From assembly GCA_028719205.1 (NCBI GenBank), contig JAQUKH010000023.1, positions 1 to 44,935 of the forward strand: a stretch of 44,935 nt of DNA, in the 5' to 3' direction. How positions within the stretch are numbered: the stretch's first letter is position 1; each line of letters begins with the position of its first letter. Source of the stretch: a bacterium. Its GTDB lineage: Bacteria > JACRDZ01 > JAQUKH01. Under the pieces are notes generated by a model. It did not search any database and was not told where the DNA came from. It saw only the letters and a list, made by a program, of their open reading frames with translations. Made by a program: the position numbers and the translations under genes. Positions 1 through 7,563 of this stretch are shown in pieces.

Positions 1-1
1 C

Positions 2-127
2 CAGTGTTATGAACAGTTAGGCCAGAAAGACGAGGCTATTAACGCTTACCAGAGAGTCTTAGGGGCTTTTGATGATTTGATTTATAAGTTAACTCAGGAG
101 GCTTTAAAGAGGCTAAGAGGATATTAA
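2..127 (+). CDS. C-terminal end of a TPR-type protein (partial)
   Basis: The reading frame is open from the left edge and ends in TAA at 125-127, so only the last 41 residues are present. The segment QCYEQLGQKDEAINAYQRVL fits the second half of a tetratricopeptide repeat (small residues and the A-x-x-x-Y-x-x-x-L spacing), followed by a short helical tail ending LKRLRGY. TPR proteins are scaffolds for protein-protein contacts; the partner and cell location cannot be told from this fragment. Hairpins follow directly and a new promoter starts at 190, so this gene probably ends the upstream transcription unit. Confidence 0.6.
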   Translation, partial: QCYEQLGQKDEAINAYQRVLGAFDDLIYKLTQEALKRLRGY

Positions 128-129
128 CA

Positions 130-178
130 GGGGCGGTTTTAAGCCCCATTATTTGGGCTCCGATGAATATCGGAGCCC
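130..178 (+). terminator. Hairpins after the TPR gene, possible terminator
   Basis: Just after the stop there is a 5-bp stem (130-134 with 143-147) and then a perfect 10-bp stem, gggctccgat at 155-164 with atcggagccc at 169-178, closed by a 4-base loop. No T-run follows, so it is not a textbook intrinsic terminator. It may still end or stabilise the upstream mRNA, since a separate promoter lies immediately downstream. Confidence 0.4.
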
Positions 179-182
179 CTGT

Positions 183-214
183 TAGCAGGTTGCCTAAAAA
201 ATGGTAACCTGCTA
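183..214. repeat. Palindrome covering the resB promoter (operator candidate)
   Basis: The arms 183-194 (tagcaggttgcc) and 203-214 (ggtaacctgcta) are inverted copies with one G-T mismatch, separated by 8 bases. The left arm includes the -35 hexamer (190-195) and the right arm runs into the -10 hexamer (213-218). A palindrome placed this way is typical of an operator for a dimeric repressor; alternatively it is a hairpin with no regulatory role. No regulator gene is present in the window. Confidence 0.4.
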
Positions 215-218
215 TACT
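190..218 (+). promoter_or_regulatory. Sigma70-type promoter of the resB-moa cluster, predicted leaderless
   Basis: The -35 box is TTGCCT (190-195), the spacer is 17 bases, and the -10 box is TATACT (213-218) with an extended-10 TG at 210-211. The ATG of resB starts at 226, seven bases after the -10 box, so transcription should start at or within a base of the start codon. No Shine-Dalgarno sequence precedes the ATG, which agrees with a leaderless mRNA. Confidence 0.55.
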
Positions 219-225
219 TATTTAT

Positions 226-1521
226 ATGGGAAAAATTTATCAAATTTTTAAGTCTAGAAAATTAGCTATTGGTTTATTATTTTTGCTGTCAGGCATTTCA
301 ATTTTAAGCACAATATTTAACCGTGATGAAGTTGGTTCTAAAATGCTTTCTTTAGATCCTTCTACCTGGTTGTCGTATTTTGAAACAGGTGCGTTCTCTC
401 ACTCCCCTGTATTTATTTCAGTAATGGGTCTTTTATTTATCAATTTGACAATATGTACTTATGACCGTTTAAAATCAAATTGGGGGAAATTATTAAAAAC
501 ATTTTATTCGTTTGATGACGGCCACATATTAAATTTACCTTTTAATATTTTATTAAAAAAAGAAATAAACAGAGATCTCACAGAAAAAAATCTTTTCGCG
601 TCAGGATATAAAATATATAAAAATGAAGGGATATTTTATGGAGAAAAGGGAAAAATTCATTTATGGGGAACATATATTACCCATATTTGTATTATCCTGG
701 TTATTATAGCCGGAACGTTCAGCGCGTTATTCAGTTATGTCGGAACTGTCGGTATATTTGAAAAACAAGAGACAGATACTTATTATAATTGGATGGAAAA
801 GAAATATAAGGCTCTTCCATTTAAAATCAGGGTTGAAAAGCTGGATATAATTTATTATAATCCGTCTATCGAATTGGAAATAAGAGACAAAAAAGATATA
901 AAAAAATATTCATTACAAAAAGGTGAAGGAATATTCTATCAAAATGATAAAATTGTTTTTAAAGATTTTCTGCCGGACAGTATGGTGGAAAATAATGAAG
1001 TATTTTCTATTTCTGAATTTTTACGTGATCCGGGAGTGCTATTTAAAATTTATCAGGATGGGAAGGATGTTTATAATTATTGGATCTTTAAGGATATTGG
1101 ATATAAAAACAAAATTGAGCCGGCATATACTATTAATATATTGTCCAGCCAGTACTTGGTAAAAAGCAGCGAGAGTATTTTAAATATAATTGAAAATGGA
1201 GAAGTAAAATTCAGGGATTCTGTCCGGCCAAACAAATCAATATATTATAAAGGATTGCATATTTATTTTTGGGGGTTTAATCAGGATGAATATAGAAATT
1301 ATTTTACAGGCCTTCAAATTAGTTATGATCCAAGCCTATGGCTTACATGGATCGCTTTAGCAGGTATTTTGTGCGGACTTTGTATTACTTTTCTTGTTTC
1401 TTATGACAGGGTTTGGATTAAATATTCTTCCGGCCAGATTTTGATCGGAGGAAAAACCGGCGGGGATAAGGACAAATTTGTTAAAAAAATGCAGAAATTA
1501 GTTAATGAACTGGAAGGGTAA
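226..1521 (+). CDS. resB: ResB-like cytochrome c biogenesis protein
   Basis: A 431-residue membrane protein of the ResB/Ccs1 family, which works with ResC/CcsA in system II to deliver haem to exported apocytochrome c. Membrane segments are visible near residues 13-30, 60-77, 149-172 and about 373-395. Between the third and fourth lies a large soluble domain (about 175-370), the family layout. Histidines at 145 and 153 lie next to the third segment. ResC/CcsA is not in the window. An in-frame TAA at 205-207 rules out an upstream ATG, and the promoter at 190-218 supports this start. The next gene begins 12 bases after the stop, so they are likely cotranscribed. The family call is firm from topology and sequence style; a role in cytochrome c maturation is inferred. 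Confidence 0.8.
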   Translation: MGKIYQIFKSRKLAIGLLFLLSGISILSTIFNRDEVGSKMLSLDPSTWLSYFETGAFSHSPVFISVMGLLFINLTICTYDRLKSNWGKLLKTFYSFDDGHILNLPFNILLKKEINRDLTEKNLFASGYKIYKNEGIFYGEKGKIHLWGTYITHICIILVIIAGTFSALFSYVGTVGIFEKQETDTYYNWMEKKYKALPFKIRVEKLDIIYYNPSIELEIRDKKDIKKYSLQKGEGIFYQNDKIVFKDFLPDSMVENNEVFSISEFLRDPGVLFKIYQDGKDVYNYWIFKDIGYKNKIEPAYTINILSSQYLVKSSESILNIIENGEVKFRDSVRPNKSIYYKGLHIYFWGFNQDEYRNYFTGLQISYDPSLWLTWIALAGILCGLCITFLVSYDRVWIKYSSGQILIGGKTGGDKDKFVKKMQKLVNELEG

Positions 1522-1533
1522 GAGAATTAGTAA

Positions 1534-2325
1534 ATGAAAAAAATAATTTGGATCATAGTAGTTTTTATGGCATTATCATATCCCTGCGAGGCTTCTCTTT
1601 TTGCCAAGGGCAAAAAAACAGAAAAAAATGATATTTCCGGAGATACCGGCCGGATCGAAGCTGTTATTAGAGATTTATCAGGGAATTTAATGCCCGGAAG
1701 CAAATTATACATTTATTTAAATAATAACGCGGATTTTCGCGGGCTTGCTGATTATATTTCAGATAAGGCAGATGGTAATGGTAAGGCGGGTATTGATTTA
1801 AAACCGGGAAAGTATTATGTAATTGCCAGAAAAAGGGCAAAAGAAGAAGATGTAGGGCCTTTAAAAGAAGGGGATTACAATGGCCGTTTTGATAAAAATC
1901 CGGTAGAAGTAAAAGGAAAAAAAATATTAAAAATTGAAGTAGTTATGGAAAAAATTGAAGGGAAGATGCTGCTTTCGCCTTTATCTCCGAATACTTCCAT
2001 ATCCATTGAGGGAGTATTGAAGGATGAAAAAGGCGATCCTGTTAAAAACGGTTATGCCATGGTATATCATTCAAAAGGAATAAACGGCCGTCCGGATTAT
2101 ATGTCGAGGCCGTCAGATAATAAAGGAAGATTCAGAGTATATATTTCTGAAACAGGCAGTTATTTTATTATCGGCAGGATGAAATACGGGGGCCCTCCAA
2201 AACCGGAAGAACTGTACGGGGAATATGACAAAAAGGAAATTGAATTGAAGGCTAATGATAAAATAAAAGATATTGAGATCATTCTAAAACCATTTGGATT
2301 AGATTTGGATACTTTAAATAAATAA
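1534..2325 (+). CDS. Exported protein with two carboxypeptidase-regulatory-like domains
   Basis: 263 residues with a hydrophobic signal sequence (residues 3-22) that could be cleaved near YPCEA; it has a Cys but not a good lipobox. Two Ig-like beta domains follow (about 38-128 and 150-255). The first contains GKYYVIARKRAKEE, then GPLKEGDYNGRF and NPVEVK; the second a shortened form (IIGRMKYGGPPKPEELYGEY). The same signature recurs in the proteins at 8854-9978 and 27354-28460, so this is the two-domain member of a local family. Such domains are usually structural modules of surface proteins with no catalytic activity. It sits between resB and moaA in one tight run. Its function is unknown; envelope location is inferred. 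Confidence 0.65.
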   Translation: MKKIIWIIVVFMALSYPCEASLFAKGKKTEKNDISGDTGRIEAVIRDLSGNLMPGSKLYIYLNNNADFRGLADYISDKADGNGKAGIDLKPGKYYVIARKRAKEEDVGPLKEGDYNGRFDKNPVEVKGKKILKIEVVMEKIEGKMLLSPLSPNTSISIEGVLKDEKGDPVKNGYAMVYHSKGINGRPDYMSRPSDNKGRFRVYISETGSYFIIGRMKYGGPPKPEELYGEYDKKEIELKANDKIKDIEIILKPFGLDLDTLNK

Positions 2326-2331
2326 AAAAAT

Positions 2332-3327
2332 ATGTTAAAAGATAATTTTGGGCGGGAAATTAATTATTTACGCATATCTCTTACGGATCGCTGTAATTTG
2401 CGCTGTATCTATTGCCTTCCCACAGAAGGGGTAGCGCTATTACCTCACGATGATATAATGACTTACGAGGAGATATTGCGGTTTGTCAGGATTATCGCAG
2501 GTTTGGGCGTGGATAAGGTAAGGCTTACAGGAGGAGAACCTTTAGTGCGTTCAGGTATCATTGATTTTATTAAAGAGCTGAAGAAGATTCCCGGTTTGAA
2601 AGATCTAAGCCTGACTACCAATGGTATAATATTTCAGGATAAGCTGGAAGAACTTTATAAAGCAGGGTTGAGAAGAGTTAATATCAGTGTGAATACTTTA
2701 AAAAAGGATAAATATTTAAAGATTACCGGCGCTAAAAATAACCATTTTACTAAAATTATCCGGGGTATTGAAGAAGCACTTGAGATTGGAATGGATCCTA
2801 TCAAGATAAATGTTGTAGCGTTAAAAGGAATAAATGATGATGAAATATTGGATTTTGCCAGATTATCTAAAGACAAAAATTTGCATATAAGGTTCATTGA
2901 ATTTATGCCTATAAAGGAAAGGGGGATTGACTGGCATGGCAGTTTTATTCCGGTAGAAACTATTAAGTTAATAATTGAAAATAAATATGGTAAACTTATC
3001 CCGTTCAAAAAAAAATATGGCGGGCCTGCTGATTCTTTTAAATTAAAAGATTCAAAAGGGACATTGGGATTTATAAGCCCCATATCTTCATGTTTTTGTG
3101 AAGATTGCAATCGTTTAAGGTTAACATCTGACGGTAAATTGCGTTTATGCCTTTTCTCAGACACTGAAGTAGACGTGAAAAATATGATCAGGAATGGCGC
3201 GAATGAAAAAGATTTGATAAATATGATAAAGCAGGCTGTTTCAGAAAAACCTAAACAGCATAATTTAAACATTAAAAATAATTCTTTTTTGGGATGCCGC
3301 AGGACGATGGCGGAAATCGGCGGATAA
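2332..3327 (+). CDS. moaA: GTP 3',8-cyclase MoaA
   Basis: Radical SAM enzyme of molybdenum cofactor synthesis that, with MoaC, converts GTP to cyclic pyranopterin monophosphate in the cytoplasm. The SAM-cluster motif is C21-x3-C25-x2-C28 (CNLRCIYC) with LTGGEP for SAM binding. The C-terminal cluster motif is present (CEDCNRLRLTSDGKLRLC), and the protein ends in Gly-Gly as functional MoaA proteins do. At 331 residues it has the normal length. It starts six bases after the preceding stop, and moaC follows. No moaB, moaD, moaE or moeA is in the window, so the rest of the pathway must be elsewhere. Confidence 0.95.
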   Translation: MLKDNFGREINYLRISLTDRCNLRCIYCLPTEGVALLPHDDIMTYEEILRFVRIIAGLGVDKVRLTGGEPLVRSGIIDFIKELKKIPGLKDLSLTTNGIIFQDKLEELYKAGLRRVNISVNTLKKDKYLKITGAKNNHFTKIIRGIEEALEIGMDPIKINVVALKGINDDEILDFARLSKDKNLHIRFIEFMPIKERGIDWHGSFIPVETIKLIIENKYGKLIPFKKKYGGPADSFKLKDSKGTLGFISPISSCFCEDCNRLRLTSDGKLRLCLFSDTEVDVKNMIRNGANEKDLINMIKQAVSEKPKQHNLNIKNNSFLGCRRTMAEIGG

Positions 3328-3347
3328 AAAACTATGGCAGAGGGAAA

Positions 3348-3830
3348 ATGAAAAATAGCAGACTGACTCATTTAGATAAAGATGGAAAGACAAAGATGGT
3401 TGATGTGGGAGATAAAAAAATAACTTCAAGGGAAGCAGTTGCCTCAGGTACTGTAAAAGTAAGTCCTGAAGTTATAAAGTTGATCGTCGAAAATAAGATC
3501 GGGAAAGGGAATGTGCTGGAGATAGCGAAGATCGCGGGGATAATGGCCGCGAAAAAAACAAAAGAGCTGATCCCGTTGTGCCATCAGATCAACCTGACGC
3601 ACATCGGCCTGGAATTAGAAATAGATAAGTTAAATAAAAAAATAAATATACAGTCATTTGTCAAAACAAAAGACAGAACGGGCGTGGAGATGGAGGCGTT
3701 AACCGCGGTTGCCGTAGCGGGGCTTACGATATATGATATGTGTAAGGCTGTAGATAAAAGTATGGAAATTGGAGAGATCAGTTTACTTGTAAAAAAGGGA
3801 GGCAAAAGTGGAACTTATGTCCGAAAATAA
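3348..3830 (+). CDS. moaC: Cyclic pyranopterin monophosphate synthase MoaC
   Basis: Partner of MoaA; it rearranges 3',8-cyclo-7,8-dihydroguanosine triphosphate to cPMP. Family signatures are clear: AAKKTKELIPLCHQINLTHI, then KDRTGVEMEALTAVAVAG and DMCKAVDK. The frame is open from 3294 inside moaA, but I place the start at the ATG at 3348, which has AGAGGG at 3339-3344 in front and gives the usual 160-residue length starting MKNSRLTHLD. The gene overlaps the next one (GTG at 3808), suggesting coupled translation. Confidence 0.93.
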   Translation: MKNSRLTHLDKDGKTKMVDVGDKKITSREAVASGTVKVSPEVIKLIVENKIGKGNVLEIAKIAGIMAAKKTKELIPLCHQINLTHIGLELEIDKLNKKINIQSFVKTKDRTGVEMEALTAVAVAGLTIYDMCKAVDKSMEIGEISLLVKKGGKSGTYVRK

Positions 3831-4278
3831 GCATAATATAATTACAGGCGAAGTTGTTTCAGTAAATATAAGCTCGGAAAAAGGTGTAAGTAAAAAAAGA
3901 GCGGCGAAAATATTGTTAATAGAAGATTTTGGAGTTGAAAATGACGCGCACGCGAAAACACCGAACAGAGAAGTAAGTTTTTTAGCTATGGAATCTATTC
4001 TAAAGACAAGAAAAAGAAAACTGGCTGTTAATCCCGGTGATTTTGCCGAGAATATTACTACAAAAGGCATTGATCTGCCTCAGTTACCGATAGGCACCAA
4101 ATTGCAAATAGGTGATGCTTTACTTGAAGTAACGCAGATCGGAAAGGTCTGCCATTCCCGGTGCCAGGTTTTTTATAAAGTGGGGGATTGTGTAATGCCG
4201 AAAGAAGGTATTTTCGCGAAGGTTGTGCATGGCGGGGAAATAAAAGTCGGGGATATGATAATATGCACAATAAACTAG
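3808..4278 (+). CDS. MOSC domain protein
   Basis: 156 residues consisting of one MOSC domain, the beta-barrel module found at the C-terminus of molybdenum cofactor sulfurase and in stand-alone proteins such as YiiM. Such proteins are thought to bind the cofactor and carry or transfer sulfur. The pattern GVENDAHA, then NPGDFAENITTKG, then GKVCHSRC with Cys115 and Cys119 and the late PKEGIFAKVV is typical. The GTG start at 3808 is chosen because GGGAGG (3797-3802) lies five bases upstream; an ATG at 3817 is possible but badly spaced. Position after moaA-moaC supports a cofactor role. Confidence 0.85.
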   Translation: MELMSENKHNIITGEVVSVNISSEKGVSKKRAAKILLIEDFGVENDAHAKTPNREVSFLAMESILKTRKRKLAVNPGDFAENITTKGIDLPQLPIGTKLQIGDALLEVTQIGKVCHSRCQVFYKVGDCVMPKEGIFAKVVHGGEIKVGDMIICTIN

Positions 4279-5180
4279 CCCAGGGAGTTTATTATGAGAA
4301 TCGTGAACCGGTCCTTAAGTGGGATGATATTGCCGGTTATCCCGGAATTAAAGAAAAAGTTAAACAGCTGGTTTCTTTGCCTTTAGTTCGCGGAAAAGAA
4401 CTGGAAAAACAGGGGATACAGCTTCCAACAGGAGTAATGCTCTGGGGGCCGCTGGGAGTAGGCATAAAAATGATGGCGGAGGCGGCCGCAAGCGAAGCAA
4501 AAGTAAAGCTGGTTTACGTTTCAGGCCGGGAAATTTTAGGAAAGCCGAAGGAATTGCGGGAGGCGTTTAAAACTGCCCGTCTTAATAATCCCTGTGTACT
4601 TTTTGTTTCGGATACGGAATGGATCGCGCCCCAGCCGCACGCTGATTATTCCTGGCCCCCCATTCCCCCTGAAGGGGGAGGGCAGGGAGGGGGTTTTAGC
4701 CGCGGAAAACCAACGAGTTTAGCGGATAGGGAGATGACAACGATATTTTTGGAGGAGCTTGATAATATTTCGGGTTTGAGAGATATCGCTCTGGTTGGAT
4801 CCTGTTACCGGATTGATACGGTAGACCAATGTCTCTTTAAAGAAAAATCAAGGTTTAACAGGAAAATTTTTGTCCCGCCGCCTTCGTCCATTGAGCGGGA
4901 ATACATGTTAAAATTTTTTATCAATAAAATAAATCTTAGCGGGAAAAAGTATCTTAATATAGAAAATATTATCCCGAAAACGGAAGGTTACACCGGCTGG
5001 GATATGGAAAATTTATGTAAAGACGCGGTTGTTCAGGCTATTCAAAATAAAAGCGGGGAAATAAAACAGGAGTATTTTGATAGTGCTCTTGAAAGAATAA
5101 AACCCTGGCTGACTAAAGAAATGACAAAAAAATATTATGAACTTTACGAACAGGATTGCCCACACTATTACCATTTCTAA
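4263..5180 (+). CDS. Degenerate AAA-family ATPase-like protein
   Basis: The fold outline of a classical AAA domain (FtsH/Cdc48 type) is clear over about residues 20-230, but the catalytic motifs are damaged. Walker A reads WGPLGVGIKM (61-70) where GPPGTGKT is expected, so the lysine position holds Ile. Walker B reads LFVSDTEW (113-120) instead of IDEID. Sensor 1 reads GSCY instead of AATN. The SRFN segment may keep the arginine-finger Arg. The C-terminal lid (EGYTGWDMENLCKDA) is well kept, arguing against a recent pseudogene. Residues 131-145 come from an inserted palindromic repeat. The ATG at 4263 overlaps the MOSC stop; the frame is open further upstream but only inside the MOSC gene. Probably a non-hydrolysing scaffold or adaptor; target unknown. 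Confidence 0.7.
   Translation: MHNKLAQGVYYENREPVLKWDDIAGYPGIKEKVKQLVSLPLVRGKELEKQGIQLPTGVMLWGPLGVGIKMMAEAAASEAKVKLVYVSGREILGKPKELREAFKTARLNNPCVLFVSDTEWIAPQPHADYSWPPIPPEGGGQGGGFSRGKPTSLADREMTTIFLEELDNISGLRDIALVGSCYRIDTVDQCLFKEKSRFNRKIFVPPPSSIEREYMLKFFINKINLSGKKYLNIENIIPKTEGYTGWDMENLCKDAVVQAIQNKSGEIKQEYFDSALERIKPWLTKEMTKKYYELYEQDCPHYYHF
4655..4693. repeat. GC-rich palindromic repeat inside the AAA-like gene
   Basis: A C-run/G-run element with a core hairpin: arms 4664-4670 (tccccct) and 4673-4679 (aggggga) around a 2-base loop, followed by gggcagggaggggg. It is read through in frame and gives the Pro/Gly-rich stretch PPIPPEGGGQGGG. It falls in the loop between Walker B and sensor 1, a place where AAA domains tolerate insertions. 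A related element lies at 10947-10970. Confidence 0.6.
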
Positions 5181-7563
5181 TTGGTTTTCCTCTAAAGATC
5201 GTTATAAACTCGGGATATTTCTTGTTTCACTCACAACCTTATTTTACGAAATCCTTTTGACGCGGGTCTTTGCGGTTATTATTTATTATCATTTCGCGTC
5301 GTTGGCTATCGCCCTGGCGCTTTTAGGCTTAAGTATCGGAGCGGTATTTTATTATTTAACGCAAAAGTATTTCGCGAAGGATCACGATAAAATTATTTAT
5401 TATTCATTTATTTTTTATTGCCTTAGCTATTTACTTGTTTTTTTGCTGCTTATTATTTTTTCCCGGAACGCGGAAAAGGTATCAACGCTTCTCAATTATT
5501 TTCGCAATCCTTTTTACCGTCCAACCCAGTCAATAACCGCGGAATTTAATATTTCTTCTTATCTTATATTATGGTCCGGTTTCTTTTTTGTATTACTTCC
5601 TTTTGTTTTAAGCGGTTTTTTATCAAGTTTATTTTTAACAATATCCATACAGGAGATCGAAAAAATATATTTTTGGAACTTATTCGGAACAAGTTTAGGC
5701 TGTATCTTTATATTTATTTTTCTCCCGCTTTTTGGCGCCTCAAATTCATTTCTGTTTATATGCGTTTTCGGATTGTTCTGCGGGATAATTTTATTATTTT
5801 TCGAGAAAAAGAAGAAAATATTATTGGCGTCAATCCTGTTCCCTGTTTTCGCTTTATTTCTTTTTGCGGTAAAAATTGATCCTGCCAGAATAAATTTTGT
5901 AAGATTAAGATTTACCCGCCCGTTAAAGAATCAATGGAATTCTTATTCTCATGTAGCGGTTTATCCGTTTCAGGGGGATATGGAGGTAAGCGGTTCATGG
6001 GGTTTAAGCCGCGCGTACACAGGATATGTTCCGCCGCATTTAAACATGGTTGTAAATGAGATCGATTACACGCCAATAATAAATTATGACGGCGACCTGT
6101 CGAAGCTGGAGTTCTTGAAATATGATCTCGTATCATTGCCGTATTATTTACTGGAGGCCCCTAAGACATTAATAATCGGGCCCGGCGGCGGGAAAGAGAT
6201 CCTTGCTGCCAGATTATTTAACGCGAGCCATGTCAGCGCGGTGGAGATCAATCCTTTAGTTATCAAATTTGTACAGGATAAATTTAACACATTCAGCGGA
6301 AGGCCGTATAGCCTGGAAAATGTTGAGGCAATTGTAGCTGACGGCAGGAATTATGTTAAAAGAAGCCGGGATACGTTTGACCTGATAACAGCTACACAGG
6401 TTTACGCGTATTTGGACCCGGTCGGTTCAGCCTTTAGTTTTACGGAGAATTATCTTTATACTAAAGAATCGTTCATAGATTATTTAGATCATTTAAGCGG
6501 TAGAGGTATGATAGCTGTAATAAAACCTTTGATACCGGAAGAACGGCTGCGTTTATTTTCTCTGGCAAGGGCATCGTTAGAATCAAAAGGCGAAAAGGAA
6601 TTTTCAAGACATTTAATGCTTATAAAAGAACGCGGAATGAATATATTTATTGTTAAAAAAGAAAGGTTCAGCCAGGGTGAGATCGATAAAGTAAAAGTCC
6701 TTTGCGGCGAAAAACAGTTTGAGCTGGTTTTTTATCCGGGGCTGGACGGCACAGGAGACCTTTTTGATTTTATAAAAGAAAATGACGCGAACCGGTTTTA
6801 TCAGAAATATCCGCTGGATATAAGCCCGTCAACGGATGATAAACCTTTTTTCTCTACCTTTTTAAAAGCAAAAGATTTCTGGTCAGGGACCTGGCCGAAA
6901 GAAAAAAAGGATTTTCCTCTAAGGGTGATCTTTATTTTGCGTAAATTTTTATTTATTTTTCTTTTTACTGATCTTTTGCTGATAGCGGTATTTGTTCTGA
7001 TAAAAAGGAACTTAACTGTTCCTTCATATTTTTCCTTACTTGGAATAGGGTATATGCTTATTGAGATCACCTTGATCCGAAAATTTATATTTTTTTTGGG
7101 GCATCCGGTTTATGCTGTCTCGGTTATTCTTTTTAGTTTGCTTCTTTTTAACGCGATAGGAAGCTTAACAGGCGTAAAAGTAAAATATATTTTGAAAAAT
7201 AAAATAATAATATTTATTTTACTATTATTTTTAGTAATGCTGTACAGCTATCCTTTGGACAGGATATTCACTGATTTTATTTACCTGAATATTATTTATA
7301 AAATTATTTTGACAACGATACTGATCTTCCCGTTAGGATATTTAATGGGAATACCTTTTCCCTTAGGCTTGAGTTCGATAAAAGAAGAGGATCGTGAGGC
7401 TATTCCCTACATTTGGGCGGTCAATGGCGCAAGCTCGGTTTTCGGGTCGCTTTTAGCCCTGGTATTATCTATGAGTTTCGGATATAATCTGACTTTTTTA
7501 CTTGCCGGGTTGATCTACCTTTTGGCGGGAATTTTGCTTAATAAGAAAAATAATATATTGTAA
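5137..7563 (+). CDS. Polytopic membrane protein with spermidine-synthase-like domain
   Basis: 808 residues. The N-terminal part has about seven membrane segments (roughly residues 25-250). Then comes a soluble Rossmann methyltransferase/aminopropyltransferase-like domain with the nucleotide loop IIGPGGGKEI near 345 and AVEINP after the second strand. It ends near the TDDKPFF motif common in this family, and about six more membrane segments follow (595-805). This layout is that of the fused SpeE-like membrane proteins, whose substrate is usually unknown; polyamine synthesis should not be assumed. It overlaps the AAA-like gene by 44 bases; I found no better in-frame start downstream. Its end overlaps the converging GT39-like gene by 66 bases. 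Confidence 0.75.
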   Translation: MNFTNRIAHTITISNWFSSKDRYKLGIFLVSLTTLFYEILLTRVFAVIIYYHFASLAIALALLGLSIGAVFYYLTQKYFAKDHDKIIYYSFIFYCLSYLLVFLLLIIFSRNAEKVSTLLNYFRNPFYRPTQSITAEFNISSYLILWSGFFFVLLPFVLSGFLSSLFLTISIQEIEKIYFWNLFGTSLGCIFIFIFLPLFGASNSFLFICVFGLFCGIILLFFEKKKKILLASILFPVFALFLFAVKIDPARINFVRLRFTRPLKNQWNSYSHVAVYPFQGDMEVSGSWGLSRAYTGYVPPHLNMVVNEIDYTPIINYDGDLSKLEFLKYDLVSLPYYLLEAPKTLIIGPGGGKEILAARLFNASHVSAVEINPLVIKFVQDKFNTFSGRPYSLENVEAIVADGRNYVKRSRDTFDLITATQVYAYLDPVGSAFSFTENYLYTKESFIDYLDHLSGRGMIAVIKPLIPEERLRLFSLARASLESKGEKEFSRHLMLIKERGMNIFIVKKERFSQGEIDKVKVLCGEKQFELVFYPGLDGTGDLFDFIKENDANRFYQKYPLDISPSTDDKPFFSTFLKAKDFWSGTWPKEKKDFPLRVIFILRKFLFIFLFTDLLLIAVFVLIKRNLTVPSYFSLLGIGYMLIEITLIRKFIFFLGHPVYAVSVILFSLLLFNAIGSLTGVKVKYILKNKIIIFILLLFLVMLYSYPLDRIFTDFIYLNIIYKIILTTILIFPLGYLMGIPFPLGLSSIKEEDREAIPYIWAVNGASSVFGSLLALVLSMSFGYNLTFLLAGLIYLLAGILLNKKNNIL

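Noticed and set aside
2655-3371. Long open frame opposite moaA on the - strand
   Set aside because: It lies fully against moaA and moaC, has no recognisable domain and no ribosome site; a shadow of conserved coding sequence.
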